In this document: positions 13,061 through 25,856 of the stretch, one piece after another
How the letters are laid out: each line of letters opens with the position of its first letter
How positions within the stretch are numbered: position 1 is the stretch's first letter
Notes under the pieces: generated by a model
Told to the model about the DNA's origin: nothing
Databases searched by the model: none
Seen by the model: only the letters and a program-made list of their open reading frames with translations
From: Straminergon stramineum
Lineage: Eukaryota; Streptophyta; Bryopsida; Hypnales; Calliergonaceae
Direction: 5' to 3'
Assembly (NCBI GenBank): GCA_963920665.1
Contig: OY987271.1
Coordinates: 19,223,350 to 19,287,349 of the forward strand
Length of the DNA: 64,000 nucleotides
Position numbers and translations under genes: made by a program

Positions 13061-16000
13061 GAGCGGCAACCTCAAATCCACGCCACATAAAAGAAGTCTC
13101 TACACTTTTGCATTACTGATCAAGTCTTATATGAAATCAGACAAGTTCTCTGTCAACTGCTTCTTCCTCAAATTTTGCGGTTCCTCCCTGCGTAGACACA
13201 ACACTCCGACTGCTTCGCTCTGGCCTTGCACGTCCATGTCCCGACTCCTTAGCAAATTTCGTCAGTACTGCAAACAAGAAAAATTAAGGCATCTCTTTCT
13301 AAAATATTACTCCGATTCTTCGGTCCTCACTCTTCGCCGCAACTGTCAAATCCTGTAAACGTTATTTCAGATATATATCAGTCTATTCAAATGTTGCAGT
13401 TGCTTTAGGGTTATTAAGTAAAAGAAAAGAAAAGAAAATTAGCCATCAACCGTACTAAACAACATGGACTCGTTGCTGGTGCTCACATTTCTTCGTCCTC
13501 TCGCTGCATTCGTGCCGCTACTCCTCACCGCAACAACGTGAAGGCTTCTCAGGGCAATGGCTCGCATCCACGCCTCCGGCTCCGCCATGTGGGCATGTAA
13601 TCCCGGGACATATTCTACGTTGTAAGAAGAGTTATATGTCCTGCACTTGTCCCTGACCTGCCTAGATCATTGAGCTGGGTCATACTACCACGAAGGCACG
13701 AACCCCACCCATTCATGCAGTCCTTCGTTCTTCTCCTCAAATGACTTTGGGTTGTTGCTCAATGACACGCTCCTCAAACGTGAAGGTTGCAATGTGTGGG
13801 TGGTGGCTGTCGACATCGGAGAAAGTGAATAATATGACTTGAACTGAATTCCATTACGTGGATGTACCATTCGCAAAGGTTTTGTGTTTTTTTGTGTTTT
13901 TGTTTTGTTTGAAAGGGACGGTGGGATTTCAAAGAGAAGGAATACAACTCCATCCGACTCTCTGGGGAGAGTCGCCGGGGTGAACACCGTGTGCAAAGTT
14001 GCACAGAAAAAGATTGAATGAAAACCATCCATTTTTCAACATGAACAAGAACTGTTTGAACATTTCAGGCACCTGAGCTAACTTAGCTAGCTTGATCGAG
14101 TAGTCGGCGGTAATTAACTTGCGTCGACCTGCCAGGTGTCAATCGTGTATGGTATATCTAGCTTCTTCTTCTTCATACTCAGAGACTGTATTGGCTCATA
14201 TGTTGTATATATATGTGGGAAACCAGGCAGGCACGGTGGAAGCTATGAACTTAAACTCAGCGCGTCGTGGTTTGAATGTTTGGGTCATTTATGCTACCAA
14301 AGCTGGGGCGTTGTTTACATGTTACCTTGCAGGCTATCTAGTTTCGTACATATTTAAATAAAGCGGCACGTCATTAACTGTACATCCTGTCACCATTGAG
14401 AGTTTTTCTAAACCTTCTGACGAGCGTACGTGCATCTAAAACAAAATCACTACTGTACAGGCTGTGTTTTCAACACATTGACTCAACCCATAATTCTCCA
14501 TTTTAAGCTTTGTGTCCGAAAGTAAATGTGTGACTTGCTACTAAGAACACATTCACAGAAAGAAAAAGAAAGGGACCCTTGCATGATCTTTTCAAAACGT
14601 ACATTCTTTCTCCAGGGCGACTATCTCGAGTCCACTCCAATTCAAGCTGATATGCGTGACTCACTCCGCCTGATCAAGTGCACAAGACTTCCGTGTGCTA
14701 CATCCGGAAAACCTGCTCTTCATTATATTATGTTGGTTTCCCTAATCTTTTTCTATTTCATGCGCCCGGTGTGGCGACATGCAGTACGTGGATCGTCGAT
14801 GGGCATCACTTGAAGCAATGTCTCTAATAAGTTATCTACTTGTACGAAACAGAAATTAATCCTAGATAGGTCACTGGTCCACAATTGACAGACTCCTCTC
14901 CATTACCAATCCAAATGGCAGCAAACTAACACTCAGGCTGAAACAACTTACCACCAGACAGCAGTGAAATTAAAGCTAGTCAACCGATCGATGATAATCA
15001 TGGTTTCAAGAGAATCAATCAATCTCTGCTTCCCCTGGAGAAGCTCAGGTGTATGAATTTACTAACATTTTAGAACATGATACGGTTGTAGATTACAGTG
15101 GGATCTGTCGATCTTTCACAAATTAAATAAAGATGAAGAATCGAAGAGATTAATCCAGGATACTCGAACTGAGTTCGGGTTACAGCTGCATCCATCAGGG
15201 CTTGCGTATATTATATTAAAAGCAACAAAGATTGTAATCGAGATAAATCCAGATTCGTGTCGGTGTTAAGTCCTTCAGGTTGGGAGTATCTTATTGTGAA
15301 CAGAGCTAATTAATTGCGACACGGAATGGAAACGAATTTAATTTAAGGCTCCTAGATGTGTTGTGACTTGTGAGTAGGTTTATACACTTAGAATTGGTGT
15401 CCACAATTGGTGTTAATTGGGTGATGAGTGAGAAGCTGGGCAACAACCTGTCGAATGGGCGGTGTAATAATAATAAAACAGTACCGTATCTCTAACTGTT
15501 GCCCTTCTTTCTTGTACGGGCAAGCAAATGTTGCGATAAGGTGAACTGCTGTACAATTACGTATTTAAGCTTTTACGCTGCTATTCAATTCATCATGGGA
15601 TTACAAAATTATTAGGGCGCTGGCGTCGGCCTGGTGTTTTAAAAGCTCAACACGAGCAAACGAGCAAATGAGACTGAATAATATTGGCCGGAGCACTGAA
15701 TTATCCCAATCGTTGTTCTTGCCTCTTCCAATTAGGTCGTATGCTGTTTGTAGATGCTATAAATAAGTCACCAAAACCAATCAGAGTTGCACTGTGATTA
15801 CAAACCATCCAGCTTCAGCAAGTTAAGAATCGCACGTTTCTCTAAGTTAGGTGCACACTGACTGAGCTCAAAAGAGTCCAAGAGTAATGCACATTTAATG
15901 CTAAAAGCTGAAGGAATAATACTCTGCGTTCCACTGTAAGAACCATTACTCCTCTGCACAAGGCTGTAAAGGTCCGGTTGTGGATCACGACTCGCATACA

Positions 16001-17074
16001 CTCTCTGCCACTCCAGTTTTGGGATCCCCCTTGCAAGCAATAAATTTCGTACATACGATATGTGGCATGAGACTAACCTCTAAGCTTTTCAATCCCTAAA
16101 GACAGCACATGAATATAGTTCCAACGGAGGAAACCAAGATTGGAAATAAGTAGAACATAGAAATATCTCTCCCAGCTAGAATTTTCATTCTACCAAGGAA
16201 TACACGATAGACCGCGAATCTATTTTCATACATTGCGACTTCAGAGATTGGCTGCTCAATGGACCACACCTTGACGAGACTGAAATTCACAAGCCTCCAC
16301 TGAGTCGATCGTCATAGCTCACAGCAGATGCTTGATTGGTTATATTGACACAATTCATAGTACAAATGTCTCAAAACGTGCTTCGTTCTCTCTTGTGTAA
16401 CAAATGCAACCCTAGTGTATGATAAAAAGTTCTTTGAACAAAAATGTTGAAGAAATCAAGGCAATAATTCGTTGCTTATAATAAGCATTCTCAGCGAGAC
16501 AGAATTGAAAGGGTCCTGTGTCGAGATTGCCTTGACCAAAAACATGTAAAACTGCAGGATTAGCCACACAGGCAACGAGAGACGAAGCATGTAAGCTCAT
16601 TCCCCAACTTCGGCTGCCATGACTACATTTGCCAACTCTAATTGGGGTGGCCTCTGGGAAGCTATGATATGGTACGAGCAAAGAATCTCCGTGCAGAAAA
16701 AAGCTTCTTCTTTCAGTTCAAGTTCTTTCAATGCACAGGCCATATAATGTCACGAAGCTCACCTCTACAGGACCACTGTTGGATCCCAAAGCATGTACCA
16801 TCTTGCATGCTCAGAAGTTGCATTCGACGTGCAGAGGCCACAGGTGCATCTGATATCTGGGATATAGATCTCATAGGTCAGAGTACTTTGCTCGTTCAAC
16901 AAAGATGATGCGAAGCGGGTACCTATCTGCTGCTGCTGCTTCCCAAGCGAGTAATTTTCCCGCTTTGCTCTCGGAAAGAGAGCCTCCACACATACATACC
17001 CAGAAGTTTTGCACTTCGTGAGTACCTTGGGAGGTAAAAACTCTGGAAAGCGGATGCCATCAGTAATTTCGGGA
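13061..17074. other. Downstream flank of LUX, balanced composition, probably partly 3' UTR
   Basis: GC content rises sharply from about 13060 up to LUX, and the repeats that fill the rest of the window are absent. The frames here (up to about 141 codons) overlap on several frames and strands without family similarity. The part adjacent to the LUX stop is expected to be its 3' untranslated region, but I found no clear polyadenylation signal to mark the end. A separate non-coding transcript is possible. Confidence 0.4.
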
Positions 17075-18730
17075 TCAGCTAGAGGTTGTGGGAAATAAAG
17101 AAAGCAGGCGCTTCGGAGGAGAAGATGGCTGATGGCTGGGGCTATGGCTATGGTGGATATGGCTATGGTGCTGGTGACTGTTGTTCTCACTCTCTGAGGT
17201 GTGTTCAGATCGGTCCTTCATGGTTGGTCGCTGCATCAATCCCCTACTCATAGCTGCACTATATGGAATGTGGTCATACGCGCTGAAATGGGCGGGTCCC
17301 AGAGACCCTAGTCCTTGGAACGGCAAGGGAACAGCGGGCTGTGAGAACGAGGGCGGGCCAACATCGTCACGCTGCTTTGGCAGGTAATGCAGTCCCAGAC
17401 TTGGAGGAAGAGGAGTCGAAGCAAACAGCTGATCCGAAGCTGGTGGAGAGTCTGAAGACAGCCCCTGCATTCTCTTCAAATACAGCCGATATTTCTGCAA
17501 GTGAGAGGCCACATTCTCACGAGTCAGCCCTTCCACATTCATCAGCTGCATAATGGTTTTGGGGACTGCATTCTTGATCCCCAGGTGGCCAACGGCATCC
17601 ACAAACCGCTTGTGCAACTGTGGCGTCCACACGAGTCGAGGCCTCTTCAATGTGCGCGCATTGGGCTCCTCGTTGCTGTTCACTGGACCCCCCGCGGAAT
17701 CGGTATCCTCGAAATCCGAATCCGCCAGCTTCCGCACATTCTTGCCAGAAACCCCGCCTTTGCTACTCTCGTCCCCCCTGTAGGAACTCTCGGGCCTTCT
17801 ATCAAAGGACCCGTAACTCATCATGAAAGGGAGACCTGAACTGTGCTCAGATCTTCCTTCACTGGGGCTGTAGCTTGTCCCGTCGCTTCCAGTCGGAAAA
17901 ACGGCAGGCAATGCATGCCCACCGTGACCTTGAGAGTTGTACGCTCCTGAAGCATGGGAAGCAGAGCCTGGCTTCTCGGTCACTCTGTCACTACTGCTGC
18001 CATTTCCTAAACCTAATCCTATTCCTATTTCTAGTGTAGCATCTCCAGCCCCTCCGCGAATCTCCCCTCTCAGGTCCCCTCTCACGTCGCCTCTCACATC
18101 ACCCCGACCTTCCACTGCATAGCCTGCAAATACTTTGCCTCTTCTGTCAACTAGGCCATCTCCTTTACCGTCTCCTCTACCTTCGTCATTTCGAGCCTCA
18201 AGTGTGTAGTCATGCGCCCCTGCAAAAATTCAATCAAGTAAATCACTAAAACGATCACGCTGTGGAGCCAAAATTGGGACATCCCAATCAATCCATTCAG
18301 CAACTGACTGGCCATATGACATCTCTCACGGCTATTTTCGAATTGGAACATGAAAACAAAACGACGATATGATACGGAAATAAATGGCAAGTTAGCATGA
18401 TTGGAACCCGCAAACTGAATCGCAGAGCAGAATTCAGGAATGGATTTGAATTTTACCAGTATCTTTGCGCTCTTTGAAGAACGAAGGAAGCGAGGATCGC
18501 TGACTCTGAGTTCGCAGATCAAGTAAACTGGCTAGAGACTCTCGGGAGACGTCGCTCCCATTCTTCAAGGGAGCAGGCTTTATGCTAAAGGCGGATGAGA
18601 AAGCAGGGGACAGCAAAGACTTGGACAGCGGGGTGAGCTCTTCCGCGGTGGGCAGACTATGTTTCCATCGCAACACATCGTGGTCATCCTTCATCGTCAT
18701 GCCTGCCCTAGGCCGCTCAAACGCATGCAT
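17075..18730 (-). CDS. LUX: LUX ARRHYTHMO (PCL1)-type GARP transcription factor, two exons
   Basis: Predicted 472-residue nuclear DNA-binding protein. In flowering plants LUX joins ELF3 and ELF4 in the evening complex, which represses clock and growth genes at dusk. Exon 1 is 18457-18730 (ATG at 18730, 91 codons plus one base) and exon 2 is 17075-18219. The 237-base intron has a GTAAAA donor and a TTTTTGCAG acceptor and keeps the frame. Residues about 19-54 contain the N-terminal LUX/NOX motif ([12 protein letters not shown], then AFSI). Residues about 283-344 form the single GARP (MYB-like, SHLQKYR-class) domain, with WTPQLHKRF and [16 protein letters not shown] intact, followed by the family's [12 protein letters not shown] stretch. 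Between them lies an acidic and Arg/Gly-rich linker with a repeated VRGD unit (about 133-147). The C-terminus is His/Ser-rich. Family and domain are certain. The intron and the chosen first ATG (a second in-frame ATG is codon 11) are inferred. Confidence 0.93.
18220..18456 (-). other. LUX intron 1
   Basis: The donor (GTAAAATTC, read on the minus strand at 18456) and acceptor (TTTTTGCAG ending at 18220) join ...KERKDT to GAHDYTLEA in frame, linking the conserved N-terminal motif to the GARP-bearing exon. Without splicing, the upstream frame stops seven codons past the donor. The intron contains one GATACG (18371-18376), the core recognised by LUX proteins, which may be chance. Confidence 0.8.
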
Positions 18731-19269
18731 AGAGTAACCCTTGCTGAAGAAGATTTACAACCGAGTTTGAAATACCGTTACAAGCTTCGGCTCAGAATTC
18801 ATGACAAAACGGGAGGCCAGTAACCGCTCCTCGCCAGGCGTCTAATCCCCATGTCTGAAAATTCACTGCAGCAAGCCATCATCAGAAACCCTCTGTCCAT
18901 AATTGGGAGAATCACACAAACACATACAGAGTCACATGCACTCTTTCTCTCTCTCCCAGTCCCTCTGTGTAGAGATATCCTCTTAATCTAAGCTCTTCAC
19001 CAACCTCTCACTTGCATCCCAACACCCTCGTCCCTATCAACACAATTGACCCGTCACCCCCTTTCAATGTATGTAATTTCCACTCTTACTCATTTCAAAA
19101 GTCACTCGAGTGAAGGAAGAAATGCGGTAGCGGCACTTAAGTCCAAGTGTGCACTCATAATGACGGACGCCGTCCTTACGAGCACACGACGGCTGGTACC
19201 ATACAAACCTAACGCGGTGAATCCTGAAGTGGGGGAGTGAAATCTCTCGCCCTCTCTCGCCCTCTCTTG

Positions 19270-19295
19270 CTCTCTCTCTCTCTCTCTCTCTCTCC
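19270..19295. repeat. (CT)n microsatellite upstream of LUX
   Basis: An uninterrupted CT dinucleotide run sits inside a longer pyrimidine-rich stretch (19245-19310). CT (GA on the sense strand) tracts are common in plant core promoters and 5' leaders, consistent with its place upstream of LUX. Confidence 0.85.
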
Positions 19296-20058
19296 CACTT
19301 TCCCCCTCGCTCTGTCACCAGTGTGTACGCTGCTGGGGTTTTGAGCAGCAGATCTCATACATACCTTTGGCCGTATGATCACGATGCGTTGGATCTCTTC
19401 TCCGGAGGTACACGTACTCCCTACCATGGCGACCGGCAAAGAGTGCACTGAACGTCTTCATCGTTCTCCCCACTCCAGCATCTCCGGTAGTGCATCAACA
19501 TTATGCAACCCAAGGTCACTGTATGACGCCGACGTCGTCTTCCCCTTTCCAAGGTTCTCAGCCACGCATTCTGGTCTTAAAATCCGTCCCCATGGTCTGC
19601 ACCATTATGACCCGAAAAAATTCCTCTTTCCACCTCCACCTCGGTCAGCGGGTAAATCTTCCGCTCCTGAAAACCGGTGCACCAAATCACGACCTCCCGC
19701 GCCCCTACTTCACCCCAGTCAAGCGCTTCCCTCAGTCCCACTCTCTAGGCTCTACCGTACATCGTCAGCTCCCTGGCAACCCGCCCGATTCAATCCTTCC
19801 CCCGACTCCCTAAATCTAGCCTCGCCCCTGTTCCATGCGCCCCAAATCACGCCCCTGATCCCCTCCCCCCCGTAAATAATCCCAACAAGCTCCAAAAATC
19901 AGCTCCAACACCTAAACCCGCCTAAATCAGCCTAACCACTGAATCTCCCGTCTCTCCGACACCCGCAAGCCCGCCCCCAAATCGTCTCCTCACCCCCCCA
20001 AAAAACCATATCCCCAAAACTCGTCCTCTCCGCAAGCCCCCTCCAAATGGCGCCCTTC

Positions 20059-20098
20059 CAACCAACCAACCAACCAACCAGGCAGGCAGGCAGGCAAT
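20059..20098. repeat. Tetranucleotide arrays (CCAA)n and (GGCA)n
   Basis: Back-to-back CCAACCAACCAACC and GGCAGGCAGGCAGGCA arrays lie in the LUX upstream island. The same GGCA unit recurs at 35096-35125, and related CCTG/TGCC units appear at 20725-20815. Confidence 0.8.
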
Positions 20099-20640
20099 CC
20101 CGAAGCTCTAAGAAATCCTACAATTGGCGAACGCCAGCCGCGATCGAATCACACACGCAAGCCAAACGCCAGCGCTGGAGGGGAGAGAGAAGCGCGCCCA
20201 GTAGCAGAAGCTCCATCGCAAGCCAAGGCCGAGAGGAGGGACTCTACTCTGCTCTGCCTGTGCCTCTCCTCTGCCCCTCCTCTGCTCTCCTCAGCCTCGC
20301 CTCTGCTCTGCCCTGCTCTGCCTGTCTGTGCGCTCTCAGGTCGGTCGGTACCAACCTGGCGGGTCGGTAGGTAGGAATGGGAAGGATACCTAGCAGGTAG
20401 GTAGGAAAGGATCCCGGGTCCAGTCCAGTAGGTCGGACGCCATGCCTCTCTTTTCCCCGGGCCGAATCCAACGCCGGGCGCCCGTCCCATTTGCAGTAAG
20501 ATAGTCCTTCAGTCGGTTCCCCAGCCCGTCCCGTCCCCCGTCCCGTCCCCCCTCCCTCCCTCCGTCCCCTGCGCAAGTATCTCTGTCCCAACCCCAACTG
20601 GTCTCTGCTAAGATTTAAGATAACTTGGTCTGCTTTTCTA

Positions 20641-21060
20641 TTTTGTCATTTGGAGTTCCGTCAGGCATTCGCCTCGCGAGGTGCAGGGCAGGCTCATGAT
20701 GGGCATTATTATTAATATTCCCTGGCCTGGGCCCCCGCCTGTCTGTTCCTGCGCCTGCCTGCGCCTGCTGCGGCCTGCTGCCACTGCTGCGGCCTGGCCT
20801 GGCCTGGCATCTCTCCAGGCTTTGGACTGTGCCAGGATTGCCAGCCAGAAGGCTTTTCTTCGCTGGGGCGCTTCCTTTACGCTTGCTTGCTTGCGTTGGC
20901 TGATGGCAGGTGGAAGAGGAGCGGCCGGGGGGGAATTCATGTGGGAGCGGGGTTCGTTGCTTCCTCTTAAATTGTAGTGGACGAAGCCGATGATGGCCTG
21001 CCTGCCCGACTGCCTCGCCTGCATGGCCTGCGGCGGGAGGGGATCAATCCGATGGGGGCA
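20641..21060. other. GC-rich continuation of the LUX upstream island
   Basis: Rich in GCCTGCCT and CTGCGGCC units. Open frames exist on both strands only because the repeats lack stop codons, and none resembles a protein. It may be distal promoter or a divergent transcript start. Confidence 0.4.
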
Positions 21061-21790
21061 GCGAGGGAGGGAGGGTGATAACTTACTGCAGAGTGGGATG
21101 GATGAGAAAAGTGGGGATGGACGGAATCAATCGGATGGTGCAATGCGATGCTAACTTAGAGTGGGATGATAAAATTGGGGATAGAACCAGGGCTTTTTTT
21201 GGGGGGGGGGGAGACCAGATTGAACCAGAAAAAATAATTTGGCTAGAAAATGCCAAAAAATACATCAAAAAACTTGGATGAAATCGCCAAACAACTTTGA
21301 ATTTTTAATAACTCATAGATGAAATTGCCAAATTGTGGATGAAAATCATATTATACATCCAATATGTGGATGAATGTTGTAATTTGGAGCACCACTATAA
21401 CATTTAATATCGCCACTTTGGCACTTCGTAAAAAATGAAAAAAACAAAACTGGAGGGAACCACTTGAATTGGATGGTGCAATGGAATGGTAACTTAGAGT
21501 GGGACGATGAAATTGGGGATGGAATCAATCGGATGGGGCAATGGATGTAGTGGGATGGAATTGGATGGTAGTGTGGAGTGGAGTCAAATGAGATTGGGAA
21601 TGGATTGGGATGAAATTGGGGATTGCATGGATAATGTGGGCAATGCAATTGATATAGGTAGAAGTAATTAGATGATATTGTTGATGTAGTTGGATGATAC
21701 AAAAGATGGAATTGGATGGTTTAGTGGATGGTGTTCGATGACATAATGGAGGCAATGGATATTGGATCGAACTTATGCAGTAGCACAAAC
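21060..21790. repeat. Degenerate GGATGG/GGGATGAAATTGGGG minisatellite
   Basis: The phrase AGAGTGGGA(T/C)GAT(G/A)AAATTGGGG recurs at about 21156-21180 and 21496-21518. AATCAATCGGATGG recurs at about 21126 and 21525. GGATGG and GGATTGG units continue to about 21760. A run of 11 G follows TTTTTTT at 21201. This block marks the boundary between the LUX upstream island and AT-rich DNA. Confidence 0.65.
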
Positions 21791-24136
21791 CAGCTTACAC
21801 TACATCATTTAGGACCCAAAGACCAAAGGGTGCTTGTCAAAGTAGCTATAGCCAAATCTAGAAAGTAGATCACACTATGTTGCATGGTATAGATGAGTAT
21901 ACGGGATCAATCTGGCAGAGATGGCAAAGGTGCCAAAGAATCAAGAAATCTAATAGTACAATGGATGTAGTAGATAATGTTGTAGATGGTTGAAGGAATC
22001 GATGTAGGCAAAGATGGAGAACATAGCAAAGAATAAGAGGTTGTCTAATCACTGTAGCACTGGCAAGAATTGGACATGGATCCATTCAAAATTACATAGT
22101 AAGAATAATGGTACAATAGGGATGAGTGTATTGCTAATATTTCTCTAGTCTAGTGATTTAGCATATGGGTTGGTTGTATTGTTGAATAGTTGTGTTTGCT
22201 AGATCTTCAACAATACTAGATGAATATTTGCATGGGAATTGTCTCAAATCTTTTTACAAGATCATGAGCCTATGATATAGCATTTTTGAAACATTGAAGA
22301 TTTCTATTGGCTTCAATTATACTAAAGTACATGTTGAAAGTGTTTGTTTGAAGACCTACTCTCAAATTCAAAAGGATGGTAGGGGACGGAGGTTATACAA
22401 TTCTTATATTGATGTTTTTGTTGGAGTGACCTATAGGTTGGTAGATGGATTGTCAAATGTATTATCAAATAGTTCTAGCTGCTAGACCCTAGGCAACAAG
22501 TACAAGATATCTACATGCAAATTACCTCGAACTTTCTATCAATTAATGAAGTACTCTTGTAAGATTATGAAAGATTAAATATTTAATTCAATTTCACATA
22601 TACTAAAGTAGAAACAATATGTTAAAAGTGAATACTAGAATGTAAAGAAAATGATTATAGTAGGTCTATATATTTATACTATGCAATTCATTTCAATTTT
22701 TGTAGAGCCTAGACATTGTAAATCAATTTACAATACAATATGATGTGAAATAACATACTTCATGGCCAACATCATAATTTCAATTAGCATCAAATGATGA
22801 AATGGAAGTTAAAATTACAAAAACATCATTGTTGAATAGATTGTTTTTAAAATAATCATTTTTAAATTCATGTCTTATTTTTCATTTTGAGTACAAATTT
22901 TTATTCATTGATATAGTATTTCCTTCCAAGCTACATTTTAAAAACTTTTAGACTCAAGGAGAGAAAAGATTGTTTACAAGTGAGTGACAAATTGAATGAT
23001 GTGTTTGTAGAAGAAATAATTGCCCACTTGTCATTATCTTGTAGTTTCAAAAAACTATAGTTTTTAAAAATCTCATATATTAAGTTACCTTAAATTTGAT
23101 TCATTCCATTTGCTACCATCCATTATTGTCTCAATTTTTTTTTCTTAATTCTTTCATGGGCGAAATATAACCTTGAAATGATGTTAAGGATGCAAAACAT
23201 CATTTGGATGGCTTCACCTCAATTTGTTGGATGGAAATTAAAAAAAATAGTTTCTTGTCTATTTTTTGGATGGTTGGTTGAGTTCATTTTCAAATGAATA
23301 GTACTACAAATTTTGTCATTAGGGTATCCTTAACTTTGCTAAAGAAAAAGATGCTTAATCCAAAGATCACTCTTGTAGTATATTTTCTCCATTTCTTGTT
23401 GTCTACTCTTACTCTAAATTTGAGACATAAAACTAACATTTTTAGAATTAGAGTCCAACTAATGAAATCAAGCTTATCAAGTGTAGTTTCTATTCCAATT
23501 AAAATTTGGAAAAATTCATAAATTTCAATATTTTACAACTTTAGTTGATGTTCTAATTTTCGAGTGATACAATAACTTTGGATTATACCAAAATATTATG
23601 CATTGTAATATACATTTATATAGTATATATAAACTTGCAATTGTATCTGTGTAGTTTATCTATTGAATGGATAGTATACACCTATGGTGAAAATTTCAGA
23701 TTATTTGAGTATATTTGTATTTGGTACGAATCTTCTTCTTCATTTCTATAAAAGAATCACAATAATTTCATATGTTCCCTTCAAAATTTCAAAATTTGAC
23801 TACTTGTATTATTAGACATATGATATCATCTCTAAAAAATAAGCCGATTATTTCATTTTTTTCTCATTCAAATCTAGTTGCCAAAATGACAGTCAACAAA
23901 GTGATGGACGATGAGGCTTAAAAATCAGTGGTCATGGGCCCGTCCTTCCACGGTTAAACAGGGTTCAATTGCAAGGATAATGATAAAGACAAGCCCCCAT
24001 CTTCATGCGATTTTTATTTCTTTGGATTTGGGAAGAGATCATAGATTTTACTGTTGAAGCATTGTTGAACAAATATCCACTGGCGGACCAACAACCTGAC
24101 AAGGCACCCTCCTTTCACACAAACACACACTAAACT
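21791..24136. other. AT-rich intergenic DNA, nothing recognised
   Basis: No frame longer than about 75 codons and no element termini were recognised. Confidence 0.4.
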
Positions 24137-24150
24137 AAAAATCCCCAAAG

Positions 24151-24180
24151 ATTCCATTTTCATTTCTTTCATTTTTAAAA
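24151..24180 (+). mobile_element. Micro-retroposon, 30 bp, type A 3' end
   Basis: The direct repeat AAAAATCCCCAAAG at 24137-24150 and 24181-24194 (14/14) flanks a 30-base insert beginning ATTCCATTTTCATTTC and ending in A. This resembles the 3' end of the longer inserts at 27592, 30755 and 32618 (AATTCCGTTTCATTTG...A). It is best read as a severely 5'-truncated retroposon. Confidence 0.65.
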
Positions 24181-24194
24181 AAAAATCCCCAAAG

Positions 24195-25044
24195 TGGCTA
24201 CTAAGTTACCAGTAGTCTACAGTTCGTCTATTAAAAATTTTGAAATCACTATCATACCAACAATGCCTACTGTAAGTTAGTACCCATAATTCATCATCCA
24301 CTAATCAAAAACATATGTAAATGAATCAAAATGCAGTGCCTGATAGTATTATTTGGGAAGACAAAAACTTGAATGAAAAATAAATAAAAATAAAAATTGA
24401 AGAAAGGAAATACAGGACACGAATGATGAACAATTTATTCGATCTGTGCTTCAAAATGATGAGCATTTGAGTGAGCAGTGAGTTCCCAGTGTCAATTTCC
24501 AATTTTTTTTATAAATTTTATTTGGTGAAGGATGGGCATGTGAATCTTGTGGGAGAGGGAGATAGAATAATAACTTCGATGAAGGAATGTGATGTTGCAT
24601 TTCCCTGTAATGAATGGATGGCTATTCTGCTCCACGCCGACCACTCAATGAAAAAATGACAGTCAAAAGCTCCAAATTGCAATGAAATCAAATGGAAACC
24701 ACTCTGGCATCTAGGTTTGAAAAAATTACATAATGGTGAATGGGACTGGTTGCAACAAAATTACAATGATCGAACTCAACATGTCTCCACGCACATAATA
24801 ATTGTGCGAGCTTGAACAAGTGATTTGGATTCTATAATTGCTTTTTTGCTTTGACAAGACATCATGCTACAGAAATACTTAGAAAAGAATATAACTTAAT
24901 CTAACCAACTCATCGGCAAGTGTGTTGGATTTTCTATTTGAATTCTGAGTATTCTTGAGGTTTTATATTAAATCTGGGTTAGGCTGATTTTCTTAGATGG
25001 ATTCTAGAAGATTTTTGTTTTTTTCCAAGTTGCTTATAGATCAT
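24195..25044. other. AT-rich intergenic DNA, nothing recognised
   Basis: A 62-codon frame near 24471 has no family resemblance. No repeats with definable ends were seen. Confidence 0.4.
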
Positions 25045-25059
25045 ATGTAGTGAAGCTTT

Positions 25060-25091
25060 TTTTTTTTGAAACAAACGGACAATTTCCATTG
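25060..25091 (-). mobile_element. Micro-retroposon, 32 bp, type B 3' end
   Basis: The 15-base duplication ATGTAGTGAAGCTTT at 25045-25059 and 25092-25106 flanks an insert that reads, on the minus strand, CAATGGAAATTGTCCGTTTG then TTTC and a short A tail. The matching core GAAATTGTCC also occurs in the inserts at 36183 and (variant) 26387. Confidence 0.8.
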
Positions 25092-25489
25092 ATGTAGTGA
25101 AGCTTTCAATGTCCAAATTCTCCATGTTCTTGCTTTCCTCAAGTCCAATAAATAAAATAGTGTAAAAACGATCTCAATGCATGAGCCCCCTCGGAATCAA
25201 ATTTTGAATCCTCATTATCCATCTAAAAGTTACTCCATATGTGAGAAGGATTTCAAGCAAAGTACAGAGATCTTTGTCAATGTGATCTTTCACCTTTACG
25301 AAAATGACAAAAAAAAAAAATTTAATCCCTAAATTGCTCATAGAACAACGGAATCAAACTGTGGGGTCTCAACAAAAACAATAATGTAGTCCGTTGCTTT
25401 CAGTTTGTGGGCCTTGTTTGTGGGTTAGAAATCACTCCAGATTCGAGTGCTGGTTTGTCCTTCTTTCTTTTGCAACAAAATCCTTTTCT

Positions 25490-25615
25490 TCTTTTATCCC
25501 TTTTTTTTGGGAAACAAATGGACAATTTCTATTTTTTATTTTTTGTTTTCTTGAACCAAGTGGAAATCCATTGCAAAGCCGAGAATCATATGGACAATTT
25601 CCATTGATAAGGGAA
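25490..25615 (-). mobile_element. Cluster of probable type B retroposon ends
   Basis: Three minus-strand type B-like ends lie here: GAAATTGTCCATTTGTTTCC followed by A (about 25500-25532), an A-tailed ATTTCCACTTGGTTCAAG (about 25545-25572), and TGGAAATTGTCCAT (about 25588-25605). They may be nested insertions. I could not define target duplications. Confidence 0.4.
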
Positions 25616-25856
25616 ACATTTCTTTTTTCCTTTTCGTCCTTTACGAAATCCACTTCCCATTTGCTCCCAATAAACTTAATATAATACCAGTACTTCAGTT
25701 GTTCAGTTTTATTTATTTATTTATTTTGTAGACCACGTGTCAGACCTGTCTGCTCAGTTGGTGAGGAGTTCAAATTGTCCTCTAGCAGGGAAAGTCGGAC
25801 GGATTCCTAGCTAGCTTAAGCCCGGCGGTGGCCTACTATACTGTACTGTAGTGGAA

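Larger units (their letters stand above)
18731..20640 (-). promoter_or_regulatory. LUX upstream region: putative promoter and 5' leader, C-rich CpG island
   Basis: This lies upstream of the minus-strand gene and is markedly C-rich and CpG-bearing compared with the AT-rich flanks. A CTTCTTCAG just upstream of the ATG (ending at about 18743) could be the acceptor of a 5' UTR intron. Two GATTCG cores (complement at 20145-20150 and 20463-20468) fit the LUX binding site GATWCG described in Arabidopsis and would allow autoregulation, but a six-base motif is expected about this often by chance. I found no canonical evening element (AAAATATCT). The transcription start cannot be placed. Confidence 0.5.

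Noticed and set aside
16765..17190. 141-codon minus-strand frame overlapping the LUX 3' end
   Set aside because: It runs in a different frame from the LUX exon and shows no family similarity. It is a shadow of LUX and its downstream region.
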